Source: Paragyromitra xinjiangensis (taxonomy: Eukaryota > Ascomycota > Pezizomycetes > Pezizales > Discinaceae). Taken from it: 64,000 nucleotides of DNA. Of this stretch, positions 21,980-35,273 are shown one piece after another. The translations under genes and the position numbers were made by a program. The first letter of the stretch is position 1; each line of letters starts with the position of its first letter. The stretch is taken from contig JBCAMK010000003.1 in the NCBI GenBank assembly GCA_038503065.1, forward strand, positions 2,108,001 to 2,172,000, read 5' to 3'. The notes under the pieces are model-generated. The model was not told where the DNA came from and ran no database searches. It worked only from the letters and a program-made list of their open reading frames with translations.

Positions 21980-24012
21980 GATAATATTTAATATCTACAG
22001 ATACCGCAATGTTGTTCTTACACAGAAGCTGAGCTTGATGAACGAGAACCAGGTTTTGGCCACACATTTTCACTTCCGGCCCTAGGATTTATTTTTGCGG
22101 GCTTGGAGCCGAGGTTCGGGATCATCGTCATCACGTGAGCCGCGGCTCATCTCTGTTGCCATATGCTAGCACCCGGGAGTAGAACCTTTGCGTGAGGGTT
22201 TAGCCCTAGTTTTGTATTTGTTTCCTGGAAGTTGGAGCTGTTTACCTGATACCTGAAGTAAGATAGTGGTATCAACAGCGTGCAGCCTACTCATGTCGCT
22301 AATTTCCAACTTGATCACATGATATGTTAAGCTACTCGTTGACTAGTCAGATGATCAAGTTGGAAATCGGCGGCATGAGTAGATATTTGACATTAGGGCA
22401 CTATTTGCTAGTTAAGCTCGAGATCGATTCTCTAGGCACCGGAAATCTAGGCCTACAAAAGGTTGTTACTACTATAGATTGTTGGTATCTAGTTGAGGAA
22501 ACAGATTTACATGACCCAGAGCAATACCGCGCGCTCGTTGAATCTACGTGCAATTCATTAGGAGCCCGCAACCGGATCTAAAAGGAGCTGACTGTATTGT
22601 GTAAATCATGCTCACATATTTATTTAAGCTAAGAAAGATCTTTTAACCGGGTTGACGGTCGCGGCAGGTATTTCGGGGCAGTAGTTGGTGAATCATACAG
22701 GAGATACCGGGTGATATTATGTGAAATTTCAGCCACATGGGGTGGCGCTGTGATAGTCCTAGCGTGGGGATTTATCCCCGTGGCAAGTAATAGTTACCCG
22801 ATTAAGATTGCGGAAGAAGTTAGGGCTTTCGAAAGATTTCGGGGTTAGGTTCCTGCTTCCTCGGGGGATTTAGCATGGGCAAGTAATCCATTTTATTCGT
22901 TACCGGCGTCATCACATAGCTGAGGGGAGAAATTTGTAAGGAGAGCTATGTGTTTCTAGACGATGTGTCTCTGCTAGCTATAGTGGACGATTTACGGGCC
23001 TTTTATAGGAAAAAATATACAAGAGGGTATCGTGGCCATATTCATATGGACACGTGGATTCAGGCGATAGATGCTGTGATAACTGCAGCTGGGTAGTGTT
23101 ACAACTAGTACATCGATTTACATTGACAATTGTTTGTAAAAAGCGATTTGGGGATTGAGGATTTGGGGAAAGGGTGACAAAGTAGGGGTGAGACATAAAA
23201 ATACATAGGTTTTTCTAAATGGCCTAATCTACTATCCGGTAACAGCTGTATGTACACGTATGTGTGCAACACCACTGTCCTGGGGTGTGTTGTGTTGTAA
23301 ACGAGTGATATTTCGTACGTCAGAAACGGGGCACAAAAATAATGGCGTTAGCTAACTGTGCTTATATGTGCCGCCTCTTGCGCTAGAATTAGCTACAATG
23401 TTGTTATGTCGCCCGCGGAGGGGTTGTTAGCATGGTCCTATGAAAGTGTTACCCGAGTAAACATTTTGAATTGTGTGGGTCTGTGTCAAGGCAACCTTAG
23501 ATAGATGTATTGTCTATGGCATGGCTCACAATATGTGGTTCACTAAATACTAATAAATAGTGGATATAGTAAACTTCCTCCTACTGCGTTATACCAAGAG
23601 GCAGCCAAAACAGATACAATTGCAAGGGTTATGCAAATGGTATGTGTTGATATTGCCTTTTGTGTTCATTTGGTTATAAGTATGGGACATCATCACTGAA
23701 TTAGCAAGAGGTGTGCTATAGAGCACAGGCAAAAATACCAGAATTTTTATTATGTTACGTACACACGCACACACGAGCAATACACTTTGGATCCCGGTGC
23801 GTCTAAAACTTTAACTAGTAGTTAACGCCTTGGTGCTTCGTGCTTCGTATGACTAATTTCTCATAATTGTGTCAGGAGTGCTTGTAGCGAGATAGATTTT
23901 CTATGGATAACTATAGGTGAAACTGAGGCCAACAGCTCCTGTTTTGCGGCACAAATATGCGCTTGTCGCTACCGGTATTTCCTTGTATTCGTTGACTCCC
24001 GGAAGGCCTGCT
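21980..24012. other. Intergenic, with one hairpin repeat
   Basis: About 2 kb have no recognised gene. A plus-strand frame at 22324-22581 starts inside the fold-back at 22287-22382 and shows no domain. Near 22770 and 22864 a short direct similarity (GGGGATTTA...GGCAAGTAAT) recurs. Confidence 0.5.
22287..22382. repeat. Inverted repeat E (31-bp arms)
   Basis: The left arm 22287-22317 (CTACTCATGTCGCTAATTTC...) and right arm 22352-22382 are reverse complements with three transition mismatches. The spacer is 34 bp. It would form a stable hairpin if transcribed. Confidence 0.88.
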
Positions 24013-25135
24013 CTAGGGATTGCTTGAAATAGACGTTGTAAATCCTCCTGAACTCTTTTCCATATACATTACGCTGTGTCTTTTTCTGTAGAAAACTCGT
24101 AGGCAAGGTAAACAAAAAGCTGTGAAAGCGAAGAGCTTCTCGATCATAGCCCAAATTAAGGTTCGTCGAATTGCCATAATCGAATCGTCTGAGTCCATAA
24201 CGACGTGGTAAACTTGGGTAAACCGTACAACCGAGGCGAGGATTGATAAGATACCAACGCAGAAGACGAAAGCTAGGGCGTATAGATCTTTGCGGACAAG
24301 GCCATAATTTGAGCGGAAGGAGCCGATTGTGAGTAGTGGAATTATGAGGACTGAAAAGGCGTTATGATTAGCCGCTTGATAAATGGATTTCTGCGTCTAC
24401 AAGTGAAACCTACTTAGAATATCACTTGTGATGTTTGTCCCTTGTTGGGCGATCATTCCTGGAACAGTTTGTACCGATATACATTGGTCAGGCCCAGTCG
24501 ACCTGTAGATGTTCTTTCATCAGCTAACTCATCACGTTCGGCCTAAAGTTGTCTCTGAGAAGAAGTTGGAAACCTACCAGTTTCGCGAAATGGGTCGACA
24601 GAGACCTAATTGCAAAGATATAACCCCCAGATAAGTCAACGTGGCGTAGGTAGAAACTGCGTACAGCAATACTTTCACTTTTCTACTCAAAGTTTCTCGG
24701 AGACTCCAGTAGTATCCGAGGAACGCAGCTTTCAAGAGCCATACTTGAGTGGTACAAAAGATAGATATAATGAAGAACTCCTGTCTCACCAAAGGAGTAA
24801 GTGATTGGGCATGCAACTACGGATCTATATTGAGATATGTGGCGCCAGTTTTACCCGCAACTGACCTTGAGGTATCTGTGAGTTAACAATTTAGAGTCGA
24901 CTTCGGCAGCCCCATATTTTCGTTCGATATTTAATTCCGAATTAACTCCATCAAAGGCAAGACCTGTCGCAATAGACATTAGGGTCGAAAACAGAATAAA
25001 AGCCGTGTCGCTGAGATTGACTGCGAATGTTCGTGGTCGATGGCGAAGGATCCATAATCTTCCAACAGTGCCCACAAGCACAACTACCATGACAACCACC
25101 AAAAGGACAATGAAGCCTTCAATATCATTAGCCAT
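24013..25135 (-). CDS. Pth11-like / fungal rhodopsin-domain membrane protein, 4 exons
   Basis: The model is complement join(25135..24866, 24816..24578, 24502..24414, 24350..24013), 311 aa; the three introns are 49, 75 and 63 nt. Seven hydrophobic segments are visible. They include IVLLVVVMVVVLVGTVGRLW near the N-terminus, FILFSTLMSIATGLAF, FFIISIFCTTQVWLLKAAFLGYYW, VLLYAVSTYATLTYLG, VLIIPLLTIGSF, ALAFVFCVGILSILASVVRF and LIWAMIEKLFAFTAFCLP. Family landmarks are the K-A-F/S-F-L-x-x-Y-W block after helix 3, the CRPISRNW tail of helix 4 and the following GPDQC loop cysteine, and CLPCLRVF after the last helix. These proteins resemble the Pth11 class of seven-helix surface proteins, some of which sense host or surface cues in plant pathogens; the role here is unknown. 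It lacks an N-terminal CFEM domain. The first acceptor (24817) is less certain than the others; a downstream CAG would shorten exon 2 by about 12 residues. Confidence 0.83.
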
Positions 25136-28100
25136 GTTGCGGCTCTGCGATGCGGGCGTCAAATCCCCCAGTTATATATGTAGATGGAGATCAGGAACGG
25201 CCAGCGTAACTGAGATTGTGGGATGCATCAAGGTGGGAGTCCAGTCCAAGATAAATCAGATGGATGGCATGCTCCTGGATATCCCACCAACCAACCTGGG
25301 GGGGTTTGTGACATGGCTGTTCTCTCTACTCGACTTAGTTACGTGGGCAGTGAATCGAACAAATCGCAGAGACAGGGGACGGCTAAAAGGGTGGAGGTGC
25401 GATGTGCGGTTGCACCATGTGCGAATTGTCCAAAGATGTAGGCTGACCAACCTGCTAAAAGTAGGAGCAGTCAGAAAGCGGAATGTTATGCGAGGCAGCT
25501 GCTTACTGGTCAACCAGCAATATGTGCGGCGACGTTGGAGGTTGCTGAATAACTGTTTTCGCGATGGGCTGCGCTTTCACTGCCCCAGTGACGTTACTGC
25601 GGATAGTAATTTTCCCGAGCGAGTCTCCTGTCACAAATAAAATGGGATACTATCAAGATGTAGATCACGACGTACTTTACGTATGTCGGTGAAATTTCGG
25701 TAGGCAGGTCCTTACGTAGCGAAAGCAGGCTGTAAATAGTTTCCAATACATGTGCACATTGTAGCACGAGTCCAAGTACGTCCATCGATATCACGGGCGT
25801 GAATTGACCAATCAAGTCGCAAATTTACTAAGTCAAGGCGAACCAAAAATTGCTACTAGCCATTGTCGCTTTAGTTTTAGAGTAGCCAAGATACGGCTCA
25901 AGCCAGAAGGGTTTTGCGGATGTGATGAGTTTTGAATACGGATAAGTCTTTGAGTAAGGCTTTCCGTCAGACCAGGAAAATTATCATGTTAATCAGTACC
26001 CCGCATGACAGACGATTAAATGGAAGCGATCAATGCAATCGGGGCGTAATAGTGTCTGGGATTTTCTGATTGGGGTGTATTTGTACTTTAGACGAGCCAG
26101 TTAAAGCCCAACCTGGTGTTGGGTGAGTCTTATGTCTGCCGATCACACTGATATATCTCCAACGCCTCGCTACCGTAATTGATTATTCGTGGTGGCTGTC
26201 AAACGATCTGCTCTAACGCACTTGTAACTTTAAGGGCGGTAAGTTAACTAAGCTTTCGCTATTATAAAGGCCTTATTTGTCAGTTATAGCTAGCTGCGTT
26301 ACTCGCTTCAGCATGGGGTTTTTGGAGACCCGGCTCACGACTCGGATCCGGGCTTGCATTTATGGTATCAAATTTAGGTATCAAGGGGACTGGCTGTGGG
26401 TTGTTGCCCCGTGCAACTAAAGGTTCGCCTCAGAATTGATCGCAAAATTAATAATCATCTCACTTGTCGGATACTCCCGGGATGGTTGGGTAATGACGTT
26501 TTCTAATCTAAGTTGAATAATATAAGCTTGGTATTTCATTTGTAGGAACATAGAATCATGGCGGCCACTCATACAAACCCAACCTATTATAACTCAAACA
26601 TACATTTAAGATTAGGGGGATGCGAGGACCTACTCACTTGGGTTATGCACCAACGTTTTTGACTTCGGAAGGCGAATCAACTTTGCACAGTACAAACCTC
26701 GTGTATTAGTAGTAGTATACAACCCATCTCATATTTTCTGTCCATCAGTTACGAGGCTTCTTATAGGCTGCTAGTATTCTATATATGAAAGAACATATCA
26801 TGCTTAAGCAAGGTCTTGGGGGGAAGCGGTTGAATCAGGGAGAAGCACAGAATTGGCGTCCTCCATTATCCTTGACAGTATTAGCAAGAATTCATCCTTT
26901 TGAGGTTCTCTTATAATTAACTTGTAGTTCAGAACCCGAAACCCCTAAGGCCATTGTTGAGTAATTCTGAAGTAGTTTTCGAACTCTTCTAAAGTACTTA
27001 GGTGTTCACTAAATACTGGGAAATATTGCAATGAACAACACCCTTACCAAGAATCATCATGGCATAACCAAATTTTTGACAACAACAGCAAGATAGCTAT
27101 GTACAACCAAATAGATTTAGCCCTGAAACTAATCCCCTCTATTTTTCACAGCATGATGGATTAGGTTATTTTAGGATAATCTTTGTGTGATGCGGCTCGT
27201 TACAGCATTTCCTAGTATTTGATGAACGCCCAAGTATTACCACTAAAATAAGAGTTAAGCTTTGTTTTAGAGGCTTTGGAGCCTAGTACAGTAAAAAGGA
27301 AAAACCCTCTCTCCGTAGATCAAGTGAGAGATTTCATATCATACCTTTGAATTCTGAGCCGTCGGCAAGGACGGACTCTTACGCGATCCTGACTATAATC
27401 CATTGATAAATATAAATGCCCCGGCCAAATTCCTTCTATTGATGAGTTTAGCCGCTCTCAAACCCCAACTATTTCCAAGAGTGTGTCGGTAAGTTGAGCG
27501 GGGCAAAAGTCTACTGCGAGGTTGATTAAGGGGTTTGTAGTTGGTATACATATGCATAGATGTAGGTGTAAGATGCCGCACTTGGGTCGTGATCTATTAC
27601 CACAGCACGTGGGCCGCACGCAAATTTTTGAAAATGGCCCATTGGAGGGTTCTTCAAATTCCCCAATGTACGAATACGCATCTAAATGAAGTATTATTGC
27701 CTTATCTCGTTTTTGTAGATATAGTTGTATTCTTCTTTCTCTTAAAAATCTGAATTCAATGAGCTCTACCAATATGCCTACCGCTTCTTCTTTTGTGGGG
27801 TTAGGTCAATTTGAGCGCACTAGTGTGGAAAAGATACTAGAATTCCTGTAAAAAGAGGGAGATTACTACGTCATGGAAGTAATTACATGTAGTTTTGGCA
27901 AACTATTCTCGGTATATCTGTTGGGAGTTTATAGGTAGGGCTAAGCTGAGTGGTTGTAGAGGAACGGGATCGCTCAAGTCACTGACCACACAGCATGCAT
28001 GTAGCCCTACGTCCACGCGACGCGTAATCTTGATAGCCGGGGAGGCCTCAGCCACCTCATCCCTTATTTTCGATTTTTTCTTGGGAAATTCAAAAAGCAA

Positions 28101-31100
28101 TCGATAAGACCGGTACCTACTACATCCCGGAGTCCAGGCTGTCTATAGTTGCTCCTTTTGATAGAGGTCGGATTCAGCCAATAATACCCGAGGATGATGG
28201 TAGAAAGGCAGAAGCCTCTGAATCGACATATTTTTGTCCCAGGGGAAGGCCAACACCAGCGAGCGCGAAGCTTAAGAAGTGCGGAGTATATAGGTAAATC
28301 AAACTGCACCATTGATATTTTGGGGGAAGGCATAAATCTTCTACGAGTCCAACAGAGCTAGCGCTATGTCTGGGAGAAATCGCCTCTTTTCAAGGAAGAA
28401 ACTATTTACCCAGCTACCCGGTAAAGAAATCCTTATACCGTTTCGTCTAGTTAAAATTTAATTCAATTTACTAACTTCGCTACTTTCCGGAAATCCTTAT
28501 ACAGAAGCAGAAGCAGAAGCCCTACGCAGCTCACACCTAGCTAAATTCTCAATTACTAGTTTCGTACCTAGAATCGGGAGACGGAGAGGTCAGCTTATGT
28601 TTACCCTTGTTAGAATAAAAAAATTGCTTGGCTGGAGCAGGAATCTGATGGTAGCACACGTGCAGACTCTATCATTCTGAAATCTATTCACGGGGGTTGG
28701 TATTCAACGCAGTCCGCGAGCTGGCTTGAGCTTCACTAACTCGTGCTCGAACGAACGGACTAGAGGCCCACGCTGTGTAGCTGACGCTAGGAATCGGTTC
28801 GATTTCTCTCCTTCGACTACAACCTTTCCTACTTCGATTGCAACTTTTGTATTGCCATTGTTTGGTTGGTTATAAAATCTCTATTAATATTTTCCCTTCT
28901 CACAATGTTTTTTTTCTTAATCAGCCCACAATTCTTGAACCCCTTTATTCGGCGACAATTGACTGACTTATCTGGACCTGTGTCTCGACCTATATGGTAT
29001 AAACTGGTGAAGTAGTACAGTTTGGCATCGCTATGGCTTGCGTGTAAAAACACTCGAGTCACACCTGGCCGTGGTGCGGTTTCTGCAACCCCACTAACTC
29101 TTCATCGTAAACTCCCAGCATTTTTGTGGCGCTCGGTTGTGTTCAATGGTTGATGTGGCAAACATGGCACTGTGTTGTATTTGGGGATATGTTAAAAATG
29201 GAATCAGTTCACATGATCATAGGAAATGATTCGGTTACTACATCAATTCCTTCTCAAGGGCCTATTGGATCACGGAACAGCAGAGACTTGGTTTATCACA
29301 ACCGTTCCACCATATTAATCGAAATCAACCCAGTATATGGATTTCGAATTAGACAACAGACCCGACCAAGCGCAACAAGTTTCCTCCCGGTCGCTAGACT
29401 TGAAACCGAACCAATCAGCCTATAGAACTTCGAACACTAGCCTGGTCCGTGTAGCACACTAGCACCGTGGAAGACACATAGCTAGCTATAGGCGGGGTAG
29501 ATACTTGCTTCGGGTATCGCATTAAATATTCAATGATTCAGCACCACGCGAGCTGCTTAGTTGGGGTTGAGGACTTGGTAGCAATTAGGTGCGTACTGAT
29601 ACTGATCCGAATTTAATATCCAAGTAGCTAGCCTTCTAGGTATAAAATTTAAGCAGACGCCTTTCATAGGTTCTTGCAAGTGGAGAAATATGTCCCCTTG
29701 TGATTTGGGGAAACATGAGACTTATTTTTGGAGATTAGAGGAAATGATTTTGCCACTAGAAACATAATTAGCCATCGCCAAAGTTCGACCAGGTGATAAG
29801 GAATGTGTCCGATACAAGCTTGGCAAGTGTTGTCAAACTCACTCCCTGCATCGAACGAGATACCCATCCAATCGTGCTGACTTCGATTACTGCAACAGCC
29901 TGAAATGGACACACAAGACCTTAGTGTTGACACGTCTTATCCCCAACCAGGCTTGGCTACTTACTGAAAAGCAAGTCATTCTATCTTCAGGCACGAACCC
30001 ACCCTTTGATGAGCATTTGTATCATCTGTATTTCTTCTCACCAGCAGGCAGAGTCTGATTCGAAACCGACAAGGCTGAGGATGAACATCAATCTGGCAGA
30101 CTGCATATTCCGAATGGCAACCTATAGATCCAGATCCCATCCAGCCAAAGTTCTTGAAGAATACCATTTGTCTGCATATGTGCATGCAGGCTCTTTGCTT
30201 AAGAAAATCTCCGATCAAATGAAGTTTATAGTTCGATAGATGATGGAGGCCTGGCAATTTTTCGGGTTGGCCAAGTTCTGGCACTGTAGTGGATAACAAG
30301 CCCCATCAAATGCCCAGATGTGTTCCGATATGTTTAATAATATCATTGCTATCAGCAAGCATCTACTCTATAGACTTCAATCTATGTGCGACCCAATCTC
30401 TAAAGCCTCTCCTCTCGAACCTGCATGCAGACAAAATGAACTGACGGTCAGTTTCATGAAGCTTTCCGCCCATTCGCGGATCAAATCAAATATCGTGTAT
30501 GGGGAAACGATAAGAGGTGAATATATAGGATCTAGGCATAGAGTGGTTGTACAAGCAAATCGAGCGAATTCGAATAGGTGTTCCTGCTTTAAGTTCAAGT
30601 TTCAATCCTATCATATGGCCCTTGGCTTTTTACCTTCCTTTTTCCTTCCTTTTTCCTTCCTTCTAGTGGACTTAAAGTTGGATCGATTTGCTCTTTTTTG
30701 TTGCCAGAGGACGATCAGTCGCCATTCTCGAAAGAGAAACAAATCCTCCAGTTTCTTCCCTTCACGAGAATAACTCGGTCTATCAAACCTTCAAAGAACT
30801 ACAAACTGCAGAGTTAAGTAAGGGTTCTCCTTCTTCAGAAGGCGAGAAACCAGAGGAGCGAGGGGAATCTGGGTTTCTGGGAGTTCGCACGCATAGCTGG
30901 CTCGACGCTACTCTACAATCCCTAAAAATGGCGGTAGGAACCCGGACCATTTTTAGCTCGTTTGATGGTAAGGTATAAAATTCAATTGAAACTTTTGTTG
31001 ATCAAACTCTAGTTAACATCAAGTTCACAACAGCTCTGCACGTTTGAATTATCAGAAAGAGAACATAACAGGAGCCTCTGGCTTCCAATGTTAAGTCTAC

Positions 31101-33821
31101 GCTCAGATTCTACAACAATGTTAAGCGACAACGCTCGAATATGTCCAACTAAGCTTCTAAAACCGAGCTCTATCACCTTCTACAAGTACCTCTTTTAGTT
31201 ACGCTTCTTGATCACTAGGTTTATCGGCACTAAGGTATCAGACGACACACCTCTTAATAAACCGGACTAGATATATATCTTACAACGGTTTCATTCTTTC
31301 ACGCTGGTATTACTATTCAGCTCCGACATACTTTTTTTGTTTTATATTAGCTCTCATACCACATCATCCAAGACGATTCTTAAAGGTCTTTTCTACGCCT
31401 TCATTTCTGTCGCAGCTCACGGCGCAGCTAATACTCAGGATTCGATGTTAGGTTGTGTACCTGCTTACGGTAACCTAGGGTAACGTTACTGAGATACCGA
31501 TAGCTGGCTAAGCTACCAGATATGCACTTACACATGAGTCACTATGTGACCTGGTGTCTCCTACACAGGAACGAGAACCTAGGCCAATTACAACTTATCC
31601 CCAACTACGATGGTCACCATTTGCTTGGGTATGGTTTAGAGAATGGAAGCCCTTGACCCTTGTCTGATGCAGGAACAAAATGGAGTCTAACGGTTGTAAC
31701 CCATTATCGCGTCATCGAATCCGAAACATACGCACATGCTCCTACCCAAATAGCACCGGCACAGCTCATGCTCAAGCGAGACCTTGGAATTGAACGGTTC
31801 ATTTTCATCATTTCAATTTTTTGCCCAAGATCTTTGATCTCCGGCACTTACGGTGTTCTGGGTGACAGAAGGAACTAGGGAAAGCTTAGTTCAAACATTC
31901 GGCAGTAGATCAGGGGCATGAAGACACGACAATTCTCGGCCACCTGACGATCCACATAAGGACACTTGACGTGGACACTCAGATTAGCTAATCTGAAGAG
32001 GAAAGTCCTCCCCCTAACTCTGCACGATGATGATTTTAAGCAATACGGGTTTTAAAGTCAGTGTGACCATGATCGAGCCCGGTATTGCATACGAGTACTT
32101 CGGTTTTATTTTAGGTGTGCCGTAATGAAATAACTCTTCTCAAGAGTTTTTGTTAACGAGGAGCATTCGTAAGTATCTACTCCCGCTTCGTGGGACAATT
32201 TAAAATTCGGAATATTTGAAAATACGTATTCAGGCACTTACTAGGCGTAATGCTTCGCTACGATCAAAAACTACTTTTCTATCTTACCTATGCATTACTG
32301 ACCGCTAACGAGTGAAATTGCTGGAGAGGCTGCCGAGAAACGGCAAATTCTTAGGTGGCGATTCTAACGTTGACACGTTGACCGACATATCAACCTATCT
32401 CATCCACGCTTCTCAGACAACCCCACCATTACAACAGCACAAAGCGTGGGGCTATTTCAACTCCACGTCTTTTAGCATCCAGCTTATCGTTGTTTCTAGT
32501 TCTTGGAACCAACCAAATGGGCGCTGTACCTGGGCCTGAACAGAGATTAAAACATTAGGGTTTTCCAGAGGTGAAACTTGAAAAAGAAAACTAATCATCC
32601 TATGGTACCTCTTTAATGCCCCACATTTTTATCTCTTGAGGCTGATCCCTATTCTTATCCGTTACAGGGGTACAGCAAGCGGTTCCATCCATCTACCGCA
32701 ACTCCGGGAGACCCCAAAACTTTCATGCAGGGTCTTGAACTGCAGGCCTCCCACTACTCGGACACGTTGTTCCTTGTTAACAGACTTCGTTGCCCTTCAC
32801 TTGTTCCCGTAAACCATCTCGCATCCGCTTCATGCCCGAGTTAAGGGGTCTTGCCTTCATCGCTGGCAAACATGGGAATGCAGGCAACTTCTGGCGCAAG
32901 AAGGAAACCAGCGCATCACATTTGTGGTCTAAAATGTGTTTGGTACCCTATATTCTTTCCGAGTTTGCCTTAGGCCTCACTTAGCTGAGATTCTGCTGGG
33001 CTGCAGAGGTCCGCTGTCAATACTTTTCCCTACTTACTCACACTGGTCTCGGGTTGCTCATTTGCTGATGCCGCACCTCCTCATTCGCGTGGTTCGTCTC
33101 CGATTGCTCGGTTGGAAAAGACTTCGCTTCTTTTGTCTCCCCCAGCACTTCATTCTCGCATTGGCACCTATTTTGTTTCTGGGGATAGCTGATTGGCTCG
33201 AGAGTATTGATGTTGCTCGAAGACGGAATAGGAAAAATGGAAGGAGCGAAAGAAAAGAGAAGGATGAGTGATTTTGCGTATGTAATCGAGCTGATAACCA
33301 TGGTAGTGGTGAAGAACTTTATAAAATTATCGTGGACTCACCATACACGCTCAACTCCTCTCGTTTCGTCTGAAGAAGCCGGCATTGCGTTTCCAATTCT
33401 CTTTCTTCCACCTCTCATCCTGCTTATATCAAAATCTTCACATCCCCTTGATCACTCCTTAATTTCCCATTTGTTGACTTCCACGTATTTGCCGTTCACC
33501 AATATCCCTTTTGCTTCAATTGAAACTAGATATTGGTCCCGCGCATCACTGAACACATCAGATCTTCCCGAGTTTTCCACGTCAACAGGCCTCTATTGAG
33601 AGAGTCTTCAAGCGACCCCTTCCCTTTAGATATCCTAACATTTCTTTCAGTTACCAGTTCCCGGCACTGCTCACTTCCTCATTCTCTAGGTCAATCACTC
33701 TTAACACGCCTCATTAGGCCCAGCCAACAACTCTAGTATAGATCTATCTATCTACCCTCTGGCAGGAGATACTAGCTTCTCAAACTTTTCCTAAACTTGT
33801 GTCGCCATCAAACCTCCGAAA
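25136..33821. other. Long gene-free stretch (8.7 kb)
   Basis: No reading frame on either strand carries a domain, a signal peptide with support or a splice-consistent extension that I can defend. Many short frames of 60-200 codons exist, as expected by chance in moderately AT-rich DNA. Local features are a CAGAAG triplet repeat (28502-28520) and a CCTTCCTTTTT 11-mer run (30633-30664). The last ~700 bases should be the LPMO promoter. Much of it is probably decayed transposon sequence, but I cannot identify a family. Confidence 0.5.
30633..30664. repeat. Pyrimidine minisatellite
   Basis: Three near-perfect tandem copies of an 11-base C/T-rich unit (CCTTCCTTTTT). Confidence 0.85.
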
Positions 33822-35273
33822 ATGACGGGACGGAAAACATTGCTGCTGGCAGCTATGCTACTTTTCTTCGTGCTACTCTCCCTCGTGAGGCCTTCATCAG
33901 CGCATATGGTCATGTCCGAGCCTCCACCAATAAACTACCAAACCAATCCCTACTATGTCGTCTCAAAAGCGGATTTTGATTATACCGCCCCATTATCACC
34001 CAGTGGTTCCAATTTTCCTTGCAGGGGGCATCTAAAGGACTTGGATACCCCACAAGGGCAATCTGTGAGAACCTATAAACCAGGCGGCACCTATAGTATG
34101 GTGTAAGGCTCTCTCCTCTTTAGCGCGAAACTGATCATTTTACTGCAATTACATCAACTAACCCTGAATTTTATGAGAACTGTAGTATTTCTGGCTCAGC
34201 CGTTCACGGAGGTAATGATCTACCCACCCACACTTTTTACCTTCCTGTCCATTTTGAAGCCCTTTGGATTAACGGTGCTTTTTCCCATAGGTGGTTCCTG
34301 TCAAGTAGCACTTTCATACGACAAGGGATCCACATGGACGGTCATTATATCATTCATAGGCAACTGCCCACACGCAGTACCCGGCGGTGACCAAAATTTC
34401 AACGTTCCTATTCCCTCTAATGCTCCCAACGGGCTAGCCGTGTTTGCATGGTAATTACTACCCCAAAGCCTCGAGTTTCTTCCTCCCCCTTGAACAAACC
34501 AAGAGACTTATCATACCGCTGTTGTGGGTCAAAGGACATGGTTCAACAATGTTGGGAACCGCGAAATGTACATGAACTGCGCAGTCGTTACAATTAGTTC
34601 GTCTGGCTCGAAACTAAAGCCAAGAGCGGCATTCAGCGGACCAAGTATCTTCCTTGCCAATATTGGTAACGGATGTACCACAGCCCCAAACTCAGATGTT
34701 GTCTTTCCGAATCCTGGATCTGTCGTTCAATACGGTGGGAATGCAGCAGCTCGAGCAGCGCCTGTTGGAAGTTGCCAAGGCACGGTCCTCACAAGTTCAT
34801 CCGGAAATAATGGTGGTGATACTAGCGGCGGCGGCGATGAGACTAGTGGAACAACAACAACCGGTGTGATGAATGCACCAACCGGAACTAAAACTGCAAC
34901 GGCGGGCGGCCAAGGTAAGACTACTATGGCATCAACCTTTTCGTTTATTTATTCTGCTACGCTAGTTTCCACATCTCCTACTTTTATTCCACTATATCCA
35001 TCCTCTCTCAAATCGTCTGTAGCAGGCCTTCAGACCTCAAGGGTGCATACAGGTACCGCAACGACGAGTAAGGTTGTGTACCCGGTGACCGCAACTAACA
35101 CTGATGAGGGCGACCCAGATGTCCAAGGCAGTCTTGGATGCGCCTACTGGAGGAGTCAAGGTTACGTTTGCAGCGCCGCTGCCCCAGCTCTGCTAGGGCA
35201 ACGGATAATTTTACATATAATTCTCGGCTTTTTGGCTTTTTCATGGATCTGTGGCTTTTTGAGGGTATTTTAA
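33822..35273 (+). CDS. AA11-type lytic polysaccharide monooxygenase with Ser/Thr linker, 4 exons
   Basis: The model is join(33822..34102, 34186..34211, 34291..34450, 34535..35273), 401 aa. AA11 enzymes are secreted copper monooxygenases that cleave crystalline chitin. A signal peptide covers residues 1-27, so His28 becomes the mature N-terminus and first ligand of the copper histidine brace. The second His is about 101 in SGSAVHGGGSCQ, and the axial Tyr about 168 in GNREMYMNC. Other family blocks are PLSPSGSNFPCRGHL, GGTYSM, LSYDKGSTWTVI, FIGNCPH, AVFAWTWFN and GNGCTT. The catalytic domain ends near residue 240. A Gly/Ser/Thr-rich linker follows, then a cysteine segment LGCAYWRSQGYVCS and a hydrophobic tail (about residues 377-400). 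The 26-nt exon 2 is required to restore ISGSAVHGG. A GTAAGA at 34915 might start a further intron removing part of the linker, so the C-terminus is less certain. Confidence 0.9.

Noticed and set aside
25005..25640. 211-aa plus-strand frame
   Set aside because: It overlaps the 5' exon of the Pth11-like gene in antisense, has an odd basic composition and no domain.
30318..30978. Adjacent plus-strand frames considered as a possible decayed transcription factor
   Set aside because: No zinc-cluster cysteines or other motif could be found and the tail is translated pyrimidine repeat.
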